In this document: positions 1 to 10,148 of the stretch, in pieces
Layout of the letters: each line of letters begins with the position of its first letter
Numbering within the stretch: position 1 is the first letter of the stretch
Notes under the pieces: generated by a model
Told to the model about the DNA's origin: nothing
The model's input: the letters and a program-made list of their open reading frames with translations, nothing else
Database searches by the model: none
Source of the DNA: Benincasa hispida
Taxonomy: Eukaryota > Streptophyta > Magnoliopsida > Cucurbitales > Cucurbitaceae
Length of the DNA stretch: 64,000 bases
Direction: 5' to 3'
NCBI RefSeq assembly: GCF_009727055.1
Contig: NC_052356.1
Coordinates: 5,697,842-5,761,841, forward strand
Translations under genes and position numbers: made by a program

Positions 1-1063
1 CAGAATTCAAGTGTAAATTCCTCTGAGTTTCCTGGTAAGTCCAGGGTCGAACACAGGGACTTGTGAAAATAGTTGCATTGGTGATTTTTATGAAGACTTG
101 CGGTAACCAGTTAAATAAATAAATTGTTGGGTTTATTATTTGCGTTGATAAAAATAAATAAAGAATGTGGCGAAGTTTGAAAAGAGTTGGTAATGGGAAA
201 TACGATGAATATGCGGTGAACGGGTTGAGAAAAGTTTCGGCTAACACTCCCTAGAATGCGTTCATGATTTGCGATAATGTAACATGCATACAATAGTAAA
301 CCACCTCTAGGCATGAATGCTACGGCTTCTAAGGCTAGAACGCATGTGATAAATATGCGATAAGTCTACAAGGTTTACACATAAACCTCTATCTCTATTT
401 ATGAGATGACAACATGACATTCACACAAATATGTGACCACATAATATCATTCCCATTCCTAGGATGCATGCGATGCAAGCTGACAAATCGAGCTTATCTC
501 TAAGTCCCTATCTCTTGTTTATGCAAGCCTAATCTTTCTCTTTCGAGTCTAGATTCTAACCTAGCTCCCTCGAGACATTAGGTTCTTTCTTTAGATTCAC
601 TCTCGAGTAACTCTAAAGGGTATTTTGCATAGCATAAAACAAGACAATCGCAAGCAATGAACTTCCTAGGTCATGTTAGCTTAGTTCTTCTCAACCCATT
701 CAACTAGTTTAGCTACTCATGCGTATTAAGAGAGTGAGCAGATGTAGAAATAGAACTTCCATTGAATAGATATGAAGATGAAGTATAAAATAACAATGCA
801 AGTATAGTAAAGAGCCTGGTAGCAATTTCTTGTTGCCAGACGTTTACACTGTTTCTACTCGTGCTCTAAAGATATTCTTGCTCTCGCGAGAGTCGGCCCA
901 CTCTCTACTCTTATGCCCCAAGATTCTCTCTTGAGTTTCCCTGGGCGATCTTCAGCGCCACCACTCTTCTCTTGTTTCGCCTTAAAATGGAATAAAAAAA
1001 CTATGAACAGAAGCAACTGGTTAACTCGTCAACCGATCAACCCCTTTTCTGAAGAATGCACTT

Positions 1064-1075
1064 GGTATTTATAAG
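1064..1075 (-). promoter_or_regulatory. TATA box in 3' LTR of element A
   Basis: The minus strand reads CTTATAAATACC, a good plant TATA box. An equivalent site exists in the related LTR of K (53279-53290). It is absent from A's own 5' LTR because of a deletion there. Confidence 0.6.
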
Positions 1076-1189
1076 GCATTAGTGGTGAAAGGCGGCTTCT
1101 CTCTCTCAGTTGTACAGATGGGACGACTTTAATTCCTGATTGATGCACTGGATGATTATTACCGATAAAGCTGAATGTACTTTGTGACC

Positions 1190-1320
1190 GTTATCGGCTG
1201 TCAACTTAATTTGGATCCGACTGTCATTAGCTTTCTTGTCTCTTATACACATCTAGATGTGTATAAGAGACAGGTTATCGGCTGTCAACTTAATTTGGAT
1301 TCGATTGTCATCAGCTTTCT
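1190..1320. other. Assembly artefact: Nextera junction adapter with duplicated flanks
   Basis: Positions 1237-1273 are the Tn5 mosaic end followed directly by its reverse complement, which is the circularisation junction of Nextera mate-pair libraries. The 47 bases before it (1190-1236) and after it (1274-1320) are the same segment with three mismatches. The right LTR has this segment once and no adapter. An open reading frame starting here would begin MCIRDR, a peptide produced by this adapter. This is not biology of the element. Confidence 0.96.
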
Positions 1321-1665
1321 ATCCCATCGCTCTTAATTGGCCTTTCATCCAGATGTGTCCACCTTGTTGCACTGACCAAGTTGCGACGATCCTTCTCGAG
1401 CGAATGTTTGCGAGCACGATCAACGCAAAGTCTTGCGGTGAAGTTGCACTCGACCGATAATTTCCTATGATCGCAATCTTGCATTGCGTTAACACATATT
1501 CTGCACAAAAATACAAAAATCAATAGTTCTAATATGCTGAACGCATGCGACCGCAATATTATAGAATTTATGCTTAATGGACGCAATTTAACATATTTTA
1601 TCAATGGAATCCAACATTGTTTAATAACTTAGCATTATGATAACGTGCATTTCTGCCCGTTATCA

Positions 1666-1678
1666 CACCCCTAAATTT
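1666..1678 (-). other. Polypurine tract of element A (candidate)
   Basis: The minus strand reads AAATTTAGGGGTG directly before the 3' LTR start, as expected for the plus-strand primer of reverse transcription. Element C has a very similar tract (TTAGGGGTGTT) at the same place. Confidence 0.65.
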
Positions 1679-3048
1679 AAACAATGCTTGTCTTCAAGCA
1701 TCAGCTAAAGATTTCTTTAACAAGTCGAACACAAAGTTCTTTTCCTAGATTTCTCAAGGATACTTCATTCAAGTCCTATATACCAGAATTTTCTTAAGTC
1801 TTATTCAAGTCTCTTCTTAAAATATTTCTAAGACCTAGGGACTGCAAGTTTAACTTTCAAAAGGACTTTACTAAATTCCGGAACATCACATGATTTATTT
1901 CAAAAAAGAAATTTTTTTTCTTACCGAGGTGTCAAATGATTTTATCCTTGCATAAAAATTTTCTTCCTATATATATATTTTTTCTGACCTTGCACTGATC
2001 CAAGTGGCTTACCTTCGTTTTGGCTTGCCCCCATGTGTGTCATGCAGACATCCAACTACGAGCAATGCACTGTTTCTCAGACTAAACTCATACCAATTTG
2101 GTAGTGGAGTTGTAGTCATTTATTTATGCGTTGATCCTGGTGACTTACTTTCGTTTTGGCTTGCCCCCTCGTGTGTCATGCGGACATCCAACTACGGGTA
2201 AGTGCCTTTCACAACTTAACTCTTAACAACATGGGTTTTCCATTGCGTTGACAGTGGAGTTGTTATTCTCAAAAATGTTTTTTTTTGTAGAAAATAGCAA
2301 GGTCGAAAATAAATACCTCACCCCAAAATTTAAAATGCGGCAATGTCCTCATTGCCAAAAGATTAAAATAAGTCATGCGATAGTCATAGAATGTGCTGTA
2401 AAGAAAGTTTGAAAGAAAGCTAGGAAACCCCTAACTTCGAGAAATATTTCATGAGGTGACTATTTTAAGACTAAGTTGTCTCTAGTGCATACGAAAGAAA
2501 TAGAAGCATATTTTTCATCATTGAAATTATACTTGGATAAGAAACAGAATGCGGTGACTCGCTAAATTTATCTATTTCAAATGATTGCGGTGATTAAAGA
2601 GGATGCGGTGATAAAACTTTGAAGACTAAAATGCAATGTGATAGAGCAAAAGGAAATAAAGATAAGGAAGAGTACACCCCCAAATTTTGCACTGTAGCCT
2701 GCATTGTATTGACGCATCCATCTTTGCGGCGATCTCTCTTCTTTGGGTTGCGGTGATGGAATAAGATAAGCGCTTCTTCACGTAACATCTCCGCAATCCA
2801 GCGCCTCGATCGTTGCAAGAAAAACAAAGAGATGGTCAAATTATTTTAAACAAAATAAAAATCGTTATCACAATTTTTTTTATATATGTAATAACGATAG
2901 TGATAGTAGAATAAGAATAAATCAGAATTGAAAAGATAGTGAAAATTTCGAGTAGTGGAGAAAAGAGTTGAAGACTTGAGGTTTCCCAAAACTTGCATCC
3001 CTGATAAGTTGTGATATTCGATAACGTAGGGACCACCTACTTCCTTCT
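1679..3048 (-). other. 3' non-coding region of element A with a 136-bp direct repeat
   Basis: This is the stretch between the integrase C-terminus and the PPT. I see no env-like reading frame, signal peptide or membrane segment. It holds two copies of a segment starting at 2004 and 2140 (shared words CTTTCGTTTTGGCTTGCC, GTGTGTCATGC, CATCCAACTAC), giving a period of about 136 bp. A T-rich run lies at 2277-2286, and AT-rich sequence fills 2840-2900. Confidence 0.6.
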
Positions 3049-4319
3049 TCATTCAAAGTCTCTTAGTTCCACGGAGTCGATTTGGCGATGCCAGTCTTCT
3101 CCATGGTATGCCTTTACTCGCTGCCCATTGACTTTGAATATGTTGGTTCCGTCGTCATTTGATAATTCCACCGCGCCATGCGGAAGTACTTGTCGAATTA
3201 TGAATGGTCCAGGCCAACGTGACTTTAGCTTTCCTGGGAAGAGTCGCAAACGTGAATTGAAAAGCGAGACTTTTTGTCCGACTTGGAGGTTCTTACCGCA
3301 TATGTGTTGATCGTGCCAGCGCTTGGTGCGCTCTTTATAAATCTTCACATTTTCATGTGCGTGTTCCTTCATTCTTCTAGCTCGACCAGTTGCATTTTCT
3401 GCGCTTCCCTTGCCTTCTTCGAATCAAAATTCAGCTTCTTTACCGTCTACAGTGCCTTATATTTCAGCTCCAAAGGCAAGTGACATGCCTTACCAAATAC
3501 CAACACATAGGGGGACATACCTATGGGTGTTTTAAATGCGGTCCGGTATGCCCACAACGCATCGTCAAGCTTTGTTGCCCAGCCTTTCCATGAAGGCTTA
3601 ACTACACTTCAGCCTGGCCATTCGTCTGCGGATGGTATGCGGTGGCCACCTTGTGGAGGATATTGTACTATCGCAGCAGCTTCTTGATATTGTGATTGAC
3701 AAAGTGTGATCCTTCATCACTTATGATGGCACAGGGAGTGCCAAAACGAGTGAAAGTATTTTTCTTCAGGAACTGGGAGACTACCGCCGCATCAGTTGCG
3801 GCGCATGCTGTTGCCTCTACTCACTTGGAGACATAGTCGACGGCTAATAAAATATAGTGCTTACCTTTGAAGGAGGGAATGGTTCCATGAAATCAATCCC
3901 CCATACGTAAAATAGTTCTAGCTCCAAGTTAGTGTTCATTGGCATTGCGTTCTTCCATGAAATGTTGCCTGTGTGTTGACACCAATCACATTTCATTGTG
4001 TAGTCAGCCACATCCTTGAATAATGAAGGCCAAAAGAATCCACTTTGCAAAACTTTGGCTGTAGTGCGTTGCCTTCCAAAGTGCCCACCATATGGTGAGT
4101 CATGGCATTGTGAGAATAGCATTGTTGAGCAGCATCTGGTACACATAATCGAACGATTTGGTCTGCATCTCTTTTATACAGATTCGGCTCATCCCAATAG
4201 TGTCTGCATTCATTCTTGAGATTCTTCTGTTGATGATAGGTGTAATCTTCAGGAAATTGTTCACAAACCAAATAATTAACAATGTCTGCATACCAGGGCA
4301 ATTCTTCTATGTGGAACAA
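3049..4319 (-). pseudogene. Element A integrase (broken)
   Basis: Integrase joins the cDNA copy to host DNA. The N-terminal zinc-binding region (4319 to about 3960) is recognisable: a histidine pair around SPYGGHFGRQ and a later CDWC pair. It changes reading frame near 4130. The core begins with the first catalytic Asp in GIDFMEP (about 3880). The second lies in a SDEGSHF-type motif (about 3720) and the Glu in NGQAEV (about 3610). The last part (3372-3049) is the C-terminal domain with a SRWPGPF motif and the FKVNGQRVK box typical of Athila-type integrases. At least one frameshift and an in-frame stop after the NGQAEV motif break it. It follows RNase H in the usual gypsy order, and its first part shares the RNase H frame. 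Confidence 0.85.
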
Positions 4320-4445
4320 CTACTTGTCCAAGAACACAGCACTCACCTCAGATTCATTGCGGTCAACCTCAGGATTTTCCAATCTGGACAAGTGATCCAC
4401 AACTTGATTCTCTATTCCCTTCCAATCAATTATCTCGATATCAAA

Positions 4446-4872
4446 TTATTGAAGGAGGAGAACCCATCTGATCAACCTTGGCTTTGCGTCCTTTTTTGTC
4501 ATTAAATATTTGATTGCCGAGTGATCAGTGTGAATGAGTACCTTGGTTCCCAACAGATATGCCCTGAATTTCTCCAATGCAAAAATCACTGCCAGGAGTT
4601 CTTTCTCAGTGGTGGTATAATTTATTTGAGCAGGGTTTAGTTTACTCGCATATGTGATGGGGTGCAAAATAGTTTTCTTCTTTTGTACTAATGCAGCCCC
4701 CATCACATACCCGCTTTCATCGCACATGATTTCAAATGGCATTGTCCAATCCGACACAATCAGTACGGGTGCGTTAATCAATGCATCTTTTAATCCTCTG
4801 AATGCGTTGAGGCAATTTTTGTCAAACTTAAATTTCCTGTATGCCTCTAACAACGCACTAAGTGGTCATGCT
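4446..4872 (-). pseudogene. Element A RNase H domain
   Basis: This domain degrades the RNA strand of the RNA/DNA hybrid during reverse transcription. The open stretch 4853-4446 shows the Ty3/gypsy RNase H pattern: [13 protein letters not shown] (first acidic residue), [10 protein letters not shown] (Glu) and [10 protein letters not shown] (Asp). It is separated from the RT reading frame by the adapter artefact at 4873-5090. The inserted 128 bases shift the frame by two. Once they are discounted, RT and RNase H fall in the same frame, so this break at least is technical. Confidence 0.88.
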
Positions 4873-5090
4873 ATCTTAGAAAAGTCTTTGACGAATTTTC
4901 TATAAAATCCAGCGTGCCCCAAGAAGCTTCACACAACCTTCACGCTGCTTGGAGGTGGAAGTCTGTCTCTTATACACATCTAGATGTGTATAAGAGACAG
5001 ATCTTAGAAAAGTCTTTGACGAATTATCTATAAAATCCAGCGTGCCCCAAGAAGCTTCACACAACCTTCACGCTGCTTGGAGGTGGGAGT
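4873..5090. other. Assembly artefact: second Nextera junction adapter with 90-bp duplication
   Basis: Positions 4963-5000 are the 19-bp mosaic end CTGTCTCTTATACACATCT followed by its exact reverse complement. The 90 bases at 4873-4962 recur at 5001-5090 with two mismatches. The sum of adapter plus one copy (128 bp) is an insertion into the pol gene with no biological counterpart in gypsy elements, and it breaks an otherwise continuous frame. Confidence 0.97.
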
Positions 5091-5134
5091 TTTTCAATTG
5101 CTTTAATCTTTTCTTTGTCCACCTCCAACCCTTC

Positions 5135-5965
5135 TCAGGAGATTTTGTGTCCCAACACTATACCCTCCTTAACCATGAAATGACACTTTTCCCAATTGAA
5201 CACCAGATTTGTCTCTTCACATCTTTTTAGAATCTTCTCCAAGCTAGCTAAGTAGACTTCATAAGTGTTCTCATAAACAGAGAAGTCATCCATAAATATT
5301 TCCACAGAGTCCTCGAGATAATCTGAAAAGATCGCTATCATGCACCTTTGGAACGTGCTTGGCATATTGCAGAGGCCAAACGACATGCGGCGAAAAGCAA
5401 ACGTCCCATATGGGCAGGGGAATGTGGTCTTGTCTTGATCTTCAGGAGCTATCATGATTTGATTGTATCTGGCATACCCATCCAGGAAGCAATAAAAATC
5501 ATTCCCTACTAGTCTGTCTAGCATTTGATTGATAAAAGGCAGAGGGAAGTGATCTTTCTTTGTGGTCGAATTCAGCTTATGGTAGTCCATACATATGCGC
5601 CATCCAGTGATGGTTCTTTGCGGTATTAAGTCGTTGTTCTCATTTGGGACTACCGTCATTCCGCCCTTCTTCGGCACACATTGCACGAGGCTGGCCCACA
5701 TGCTATCTACTATGGGATAGATAATGCCCGCATTTAGCCACTTGATAATCTCCTTTTTGATGACCTCTTTCATCGCAGGGTTGAGTCTGCGTTGATGTTC
5801 AATTGTTGCTTTGTGGTCGTCTTCAAGACGAATGTGGTGCATGCAGTACACGGGGCTAATTCCTCTGATGTCAGCGAGCGTTTAGCCAATTGCTCGCACA
5901 TATTTCTTGAGAATGCTCATCAACGCATTCTCTTGATCTTCGTTGAGCGCAGAGGAAATTATCAC
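5135..5965 (-). pseudogene. Element A reverse transcriptase
   Basis: RT copies the element RNA into DNA. The uninterrupted part (5851-5135, 238 codons) contains the expected blocks: a QCVPKKGGMTVV block, CMDYHKLN, CFLDGYARYNQI, YGTFAFRRMSFGLCNMP and the catalytic FMDDFSVY (variant of YVDD), then GIVLGHKIS. Upstream, 5965-5852 is RT N-terminal sequence in the same frame but with two in-frame stops (one just after protease, one near 5882). Downstream the frame meets the adapter duplication. Sequence around SGYNQI is changed to ARYNQI here. The catalytic Asp pair is intact, but the polyprotein cannot be read through. Confidence 0.9.
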
Positions 5966-6649
5966 TTACAGTTTCTCATTCTGCCCTAGAAATGCGTACT
6001 TCAAATGGGTTGGTAGGGTCTTTAGTTTAAGTGTTGGTGGTTCCATGAGGGAAGGTTGCATTGTTTTTCTTTCTTCTTTTGGCTTTTCTTCTTGCGTTGC
6101 GATCACTTCTTCTTCTTTGTTTGTTTTTGCTACGATCACATTGCAGGCAGCTACAGATGTGTTGGCATCCTTTTCTTCACACTCTTCATAAAACTTTTCT
6201 TCTTCAATCAAATTTAGGTCATCATCAGAATCTTGCAGGTCTTCTTCATCCGAAAATTTCATGGCACGAATTATATTAAATTTGAGCTTCTGTCCGTTTA
6301 TACTCAAACTCCCTTGTGTAATCAATTTGAGACGACCCGTTGATAGAAAAGGTCGCCCCAAAATGATGGGCACATCTTTGTCAACCTCATAGTCTAGAAT
6401 GATGAAGTCAGCTGGCAAAATAAACTTATCAATCATGATCAGTACATCCTTCACCTTACCTTCTGGATGAACCAAAGATCTGTCAGCCAATTGGAGAGTC
6501 ACTGATGTGGGCACAAGTTGCCCCACATTTAATTGTCTAAAAATTGACAGCGGTATCAAATTTATGTTGCCCCCCAAGTCACACAAGGCTTGCCTAATAT
6601 AGAGTCCTCTTATGGAGCAAGGAATAGTGAAGCTCCCCGGATCGCTCAT
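5966..6649 (-). pseudogene. Element A aspartic protease region
   Basis: This retroviral-type aspartic protease would process the Gag-Pol polyprotein. The active-site stretch is ALCDLGGNINLIP, the D-L-G form typical of Athila/Tat-type elements rather than DTG. It is followed by the VTLQLADRS block and the flap-distal ILGRPFLSTG motif around residues 90-105. An acidic tail (DEEDLQDSDDD and neighbours) and a KTLPTHLKYAFLG box lead to RT. The frame is the same as that of the upstream gag linker and the downstream RT. It is separated from each only by an in-frame stop, so this looks like nonsense decay of one long gag-pol frame. The apparent Met start is simply the first ATG after the stop. Confidence 0.85.
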
Positions 6650-6676
6650 CTTCGGTGGGATAATGGATTTGGAACT

Positions 6677-8386
6677 TTACGTTATTGCCACCGTGGCAAA
6701 TTTTCCAGCGCCTCTCTTCTTAGTTACCATGTCCTTCAGAAACTTGGCATAGGCAGGCATTTCCTCAATCGCTTCACTGAAAAGAATGTTAACATGTAAT
6801 TGCTTTAACATAGATAAGAAGCGTTGGTACTGTACCTCTTCGTTTTTCTTCTTTCTTAACCTCTGAGGGAAAGGTGGTAACTGGACTTTCACGGTTCCCA
6901 TTTCATTTGACTTTGAGTTCGACACAACCTCAGGTTCCACTGCTTCATTTTGTTTTTCTTCTTCTTGCGTTACCGCAATCTCAGGCTCCGTTGCGATGAG
7001 AGTTGTTCTACTCTGATCCTTCTTTTCTCCCTCCACAGTCTTTCCACTGCGCAATGTCACAACCTGACATTGCTTCTTACCTGATCCCCCTGGGTTGCAT
7101 GGAAGTTCTGTAGAACTTGGCAATGCCTCTTGCGGTCTACTTTTTAGATCACTCGCAATTTGGCTCATTTGCAATTCGAGGTTGTGGATGGACGTAGCCT
7201 GAATTTGAAGCACTGTCTCGTTTTTCTCTATATATTGCTTCAATAGGCTCCAGAGAAGAGAATTGCAGTGGTTGTGAGCTACTTGCTTGATTTCTCTGTT
7301 GACCGTTGTTGCGTTGGAAGAATCCTGGTGGCCCTTCTTTTTGCGCCACAGGTTGAAAATTTTGTTGTTGATTCTTCCAGGAAAAATTAGGGTGGTTCCT
7401 CCACCTGGGATTGTAAGTGTTTGAAAAGGGATTATTCTTTACAAAACATACAGACTGTGGATTTTGCGGGCAATCTTCCATCGCATGCCCATCACCCAAG
7501 TCGTACACCTTGCGGTGTTTTGACTTATTGCGTTGATTTGCCCACCTTGCGGTGTTGGGCTGCTGATCGCCATTCCTTGAATCAAATTCATAATTGCAGT
7601 CATTTGGTTTTGTAATGAAACAATAGCACCGTTGTTTGCGTCAGAATCTTTAAGTCTCAATCTCTGGTCACTCTTTTTCCAATCTTCATAGTTCTTGAAA
7701 ATGCGGTCTAGGATATTCTTCGCCTCATCGTAAGTCTTGTCAAGCAGATCACCAGCGGTTGCCGCATTGGCAGCGGTCTGCAAAGCGGGATTCAAACCGT
7801 GATAGAAAATTTCCATTTGAAGGCAGTCTGGTATCCCATTATGCGAACAATCTCGGACCAACCTTTTAAACCTCGCCCAAGCATCGCTGAGCGATTCATC
7901 CATGTCCTGTTCAAAATTAGTAATAAGCTTCCTTCGTCTTGCGTTCTCGGTAGGTGGAAAATACTTCTTCATGAATTTCTCCACTACCTGCTCCCAAGAA
8001 GTAATCTCTCCTGGTTCGAGCGAATAAGCCCATTTCTTAGCCTGATCACAGAGAGAAAACGGGAACAACGTTAGTTGAACTTCTTCAGCAGAGATGTTCG
8101 GGAACACAAAAGTATTGCAGATTTCACTAAAACTTCGGAGGTGGACGTACGGATCCTCGCCACGCCTTCCTCTGAATAGACCTGTAGTCTGAATCATCTG
8201 CAGCATCACTGGTTTCATCTTGAATCTGCTTTCATCGAGGGCAGGCCTCATGTTTCCCGGAGAGAAATTGTAGAGGTTTGGCGATACATAGTCCCTAATG
8301 GGCCTATTGCGATCGTTTGCCAACAGAATTGGATTCGCTATGACATTGTTATCATTTGGTGCTCTACCTCCAAGCTGCTTCGCCAT
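6677..8386 (-). pseudogene. Element A gag (frameshifted)
   Basis: Gag forms the virus-like particle and binds RNA. It begins MAKQLGGRAPNDNN at 8386, about 150 bases after the primer site. Residues 85-180 match the retrotransposon gag domain (FPFSLCDQAKKWAYSL, WEQVVEKFMKKYFPP, ESLSDAWARFKRL). The frame changes near 7500, where the zinc knuckle should be. GDGHAMEDCP keeps the His and last Cys, but the first two Cys positions read Arg and Tyr. After another shift near 7200, a coiled-coil-like linker (IHNLELQMSQIASDL), a VTLRSGK motif and a YQRFLSMLKQLHVNI block follow (7243-6677), ending in an in-frame TAA before protease. The order and motifs are those of Athila elements. Confidence 0.85.
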
Positions 8387-8533
8387 CTCTTCTTTTTCTG
8401 ATTGTGGTTGTTGTTGGCAGTATCTTAGTCTCTTTCAAAATGTTCTGTCAATCTCTGGGTCGTAGTTTGCCAGAGATTGAGAGTTCTGCAAATAAATCAC
8501 AAAAATTACCGTTAACAAACTTTTTTTACTGAA

Positions 8534-8551
8534 GTCGCCGGCAACGGCGCC
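8534..8551 (-). other. Primer binding site, tRNA-Asp, element A
   Basis: The minus strand reads TGGCGCCGTTGCCGGCGA, complementary to the 3' end of plant tRNA-Asp(GTC) with one mismatch. It lies 7 bases inside the 5' LTR end. It marks the right LTR as 5' and sets the orientation. It is not a tRNA gene. Confidence 0.85.
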
Positions 8552-8558
8552 AAAAACT

Positions 8559-10148
8559 TGGTGCGTTGTTTTATGTAATAGAAATATGGATGATATGCGT
8601 TGATGGAATTGTGTTGTGCACTCAAGTTTCCCAGCAGAATTCAAGTGTAAATTCCTCTGAGTTTCCTGGTAAGTCCAGGGTCGAACACAGGGACTTGTGA
8701 AAATAGTTGCATTGGTGATTTTTATGAAGACTTGCGGTAACCAGTTAAATAAATAAATTGTTGGGTTTATTATTTGCGTTGATAAAAATAAATAAAGAAT
8801 GTGGCGAAGTTTGAAAAGAGTTGGTAATGGGAAATACGATGAATATGCGGTGAACGGGTTGAGAAAAGTTTCGGCTAACACTCCCTAGAATGCGTTCATG
8901 ATTTGCGATAATGTAACATGCATACAATAGTAAACCACCTCTAGGCATGAATGCTACGGCTTCTAAGGCTAGAACGCATGTGATAAATATGCGATAAGTC
9001 TACAAGGTTTACACATAAACCTCTATCTCTATTTATGAGATGACAACATGACATTCACACAAATATGTGACCACATAATATCATTCCCATTCCTAGGATG
9101 CATGCGATGCAAGCTGACAAATCGAGCTTATCTCTAAGTCCCTATCTCTTGTTTATGCAAGCCTAATCTTTCTCTTTCGAGTCTAGATTCTAACCTAGCT
9201 CCCTCGAGACATTAGGTTCTTTCTTTAGATTCACTCTCGAGTAACTCTAAAGGGTATTTTGCATAGCATAAAACAAGACAATGTCAAGCAATGAACTTCC
9301 TAGGTCATGTTAGCTTAGTTCTTCTCAACCCATTCAACTAGTTTAGCTACTCATGCGTATTAAGAGAGTGAGCAGATGTAGAAATAGAACTTCCATTGAA
9401 TAGATATGAAGATGAAGTACAAAATAACAATGCAAGTATAGTAAAGAGCCTGGTAGCAATTTCTTGCTGCCAGGCGTTTACACTGTTTCTACTCATGCTC
9501 TAAAGATATTTTCACTCTCGCGGGAGTCGGCCCACTCTCAGCTCTTACGCCCCAAGGTTCTCTCTCAAGTTTCCATGGGCGATCTCTGGCGCCACCACTC
9601 TTCTCTTGCTTCGCCGTAAAATGGAATAAAAAACCTATGATGGGACAGATGGTGAAAGGCGGCTTCTCTCTCTCAGTTGTACAGATGGGACAGCTTTAAT
9701 TCCTGATTGATGCACCGAATGATTGTTACCGATAAAGCTGAATGTACTTTGTGACTGTTATCGGCTGTCAACTTAATTTGGATTCGACTGTCATCAACTT
9801 TCTGTCCCATCGCTCTTCATTGGCCTTTCACCCAGATGCGCCTACCTTGTTGCACTGACCAAGTTGCGGCGATCCTTCTCGGGCGAATGTTTGCGAGCAC
9901 GATCAATGCAAAGTCTTGCAGTGAAGTTGCACTTGACCGATAATTTCCTATGATCGCAATCTTGCATTGCGTTAATGCATATTCTGCACAAAAATACAAA
10001 AATCAATAGTTCTAATATGCTGAACGCATGCAATCGCAATATTATATAATTTATGCTTAATGGACGCAATTTAACATATTTTATCAACGTAATCCAACAT
10101 TGTTTAATAACTTAGCACAATGATAACGTGCATTTCTGCCTGCTATCA
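8559..10148 (-). repeat. 5' LTR of element A
   Basis: The LTR is 1590 bp. On the minus strand it begins TGATAGCAGGCAG at 10148 and ends in CACCA at 8559, next to the primer site. Relative to the left LTR it lacks about 80 bp around 9640-9655, including the TATA box, so the promoter copy that should drive the element is damaged. Confidence 0.92.

Larger units (their letters stand above)
1..1665 (-). repeat. 3' LTR of element A (truncated by window edge)
   Basis: It matches 8635-10148 nearly base for base. On the minus strand it begins TGATAACGGGCAG at 1665. It is longer than its partner for two reasons. It retains a roughly 80-bp segment around 1010-1090, holding a TATA box, that the right LTR lacks. 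It also contains an adapter artefact with a duplicated 47-bp segment (1190-1320). Confidence 0.93.
1..10148 (-). mobile_element. Element A: Athila-like Ty3/gypsy retrotransposon, left end beyond window
   Basis: Two long direct repeats (1-1665 and 8559-10148) flank an internal region whose minus strand reads gag, protease, RT, RNase H, integrase in that order, the Ty3/gypsy arrangement. A tRNA-Asp primer site lies just inside the right LTR, so the right LTR is the 5' LTR. The protease motif DLGG and the linker between gag and protease resemble Athila-group elements. Position 1 of the window aligns with 8635, so about 76 bp of the left LTR are missing. A sits inside the RNase H region of copia element E: E coding homology stops at about 10150. 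The target-site duplication cannot be tested because the left flank is outside the window. Coding regions carry several nonsense codons, one clear frameshift in integrase and one assembly artefact. Confidence 0.93.

Noticed and set aside
1257..1460. Open reading frame starting MCIRDR
   Set aside because: The first residues are translated Nextera adapter; the rest is LTR sequence on the wrong strand.
1679..3048. env-like gene in A (and 23928-25288 in C)
   Set aside because: No long frame, signal peptide or membrane segment on the element's sense strand.
3011..3310. Plus-strand frames opposite A's integrase C-terminus
   Set aside because: They are shadows of the minus-strand integrase, which has recognisable motifs.
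8534..8551. tRNA-Asp gene fragment
   Set aside because: Only the 3' 18 bases match, in reverse, next to an LTR; it is a primer binding site. The same applies to 22300, 46960 and 49822.
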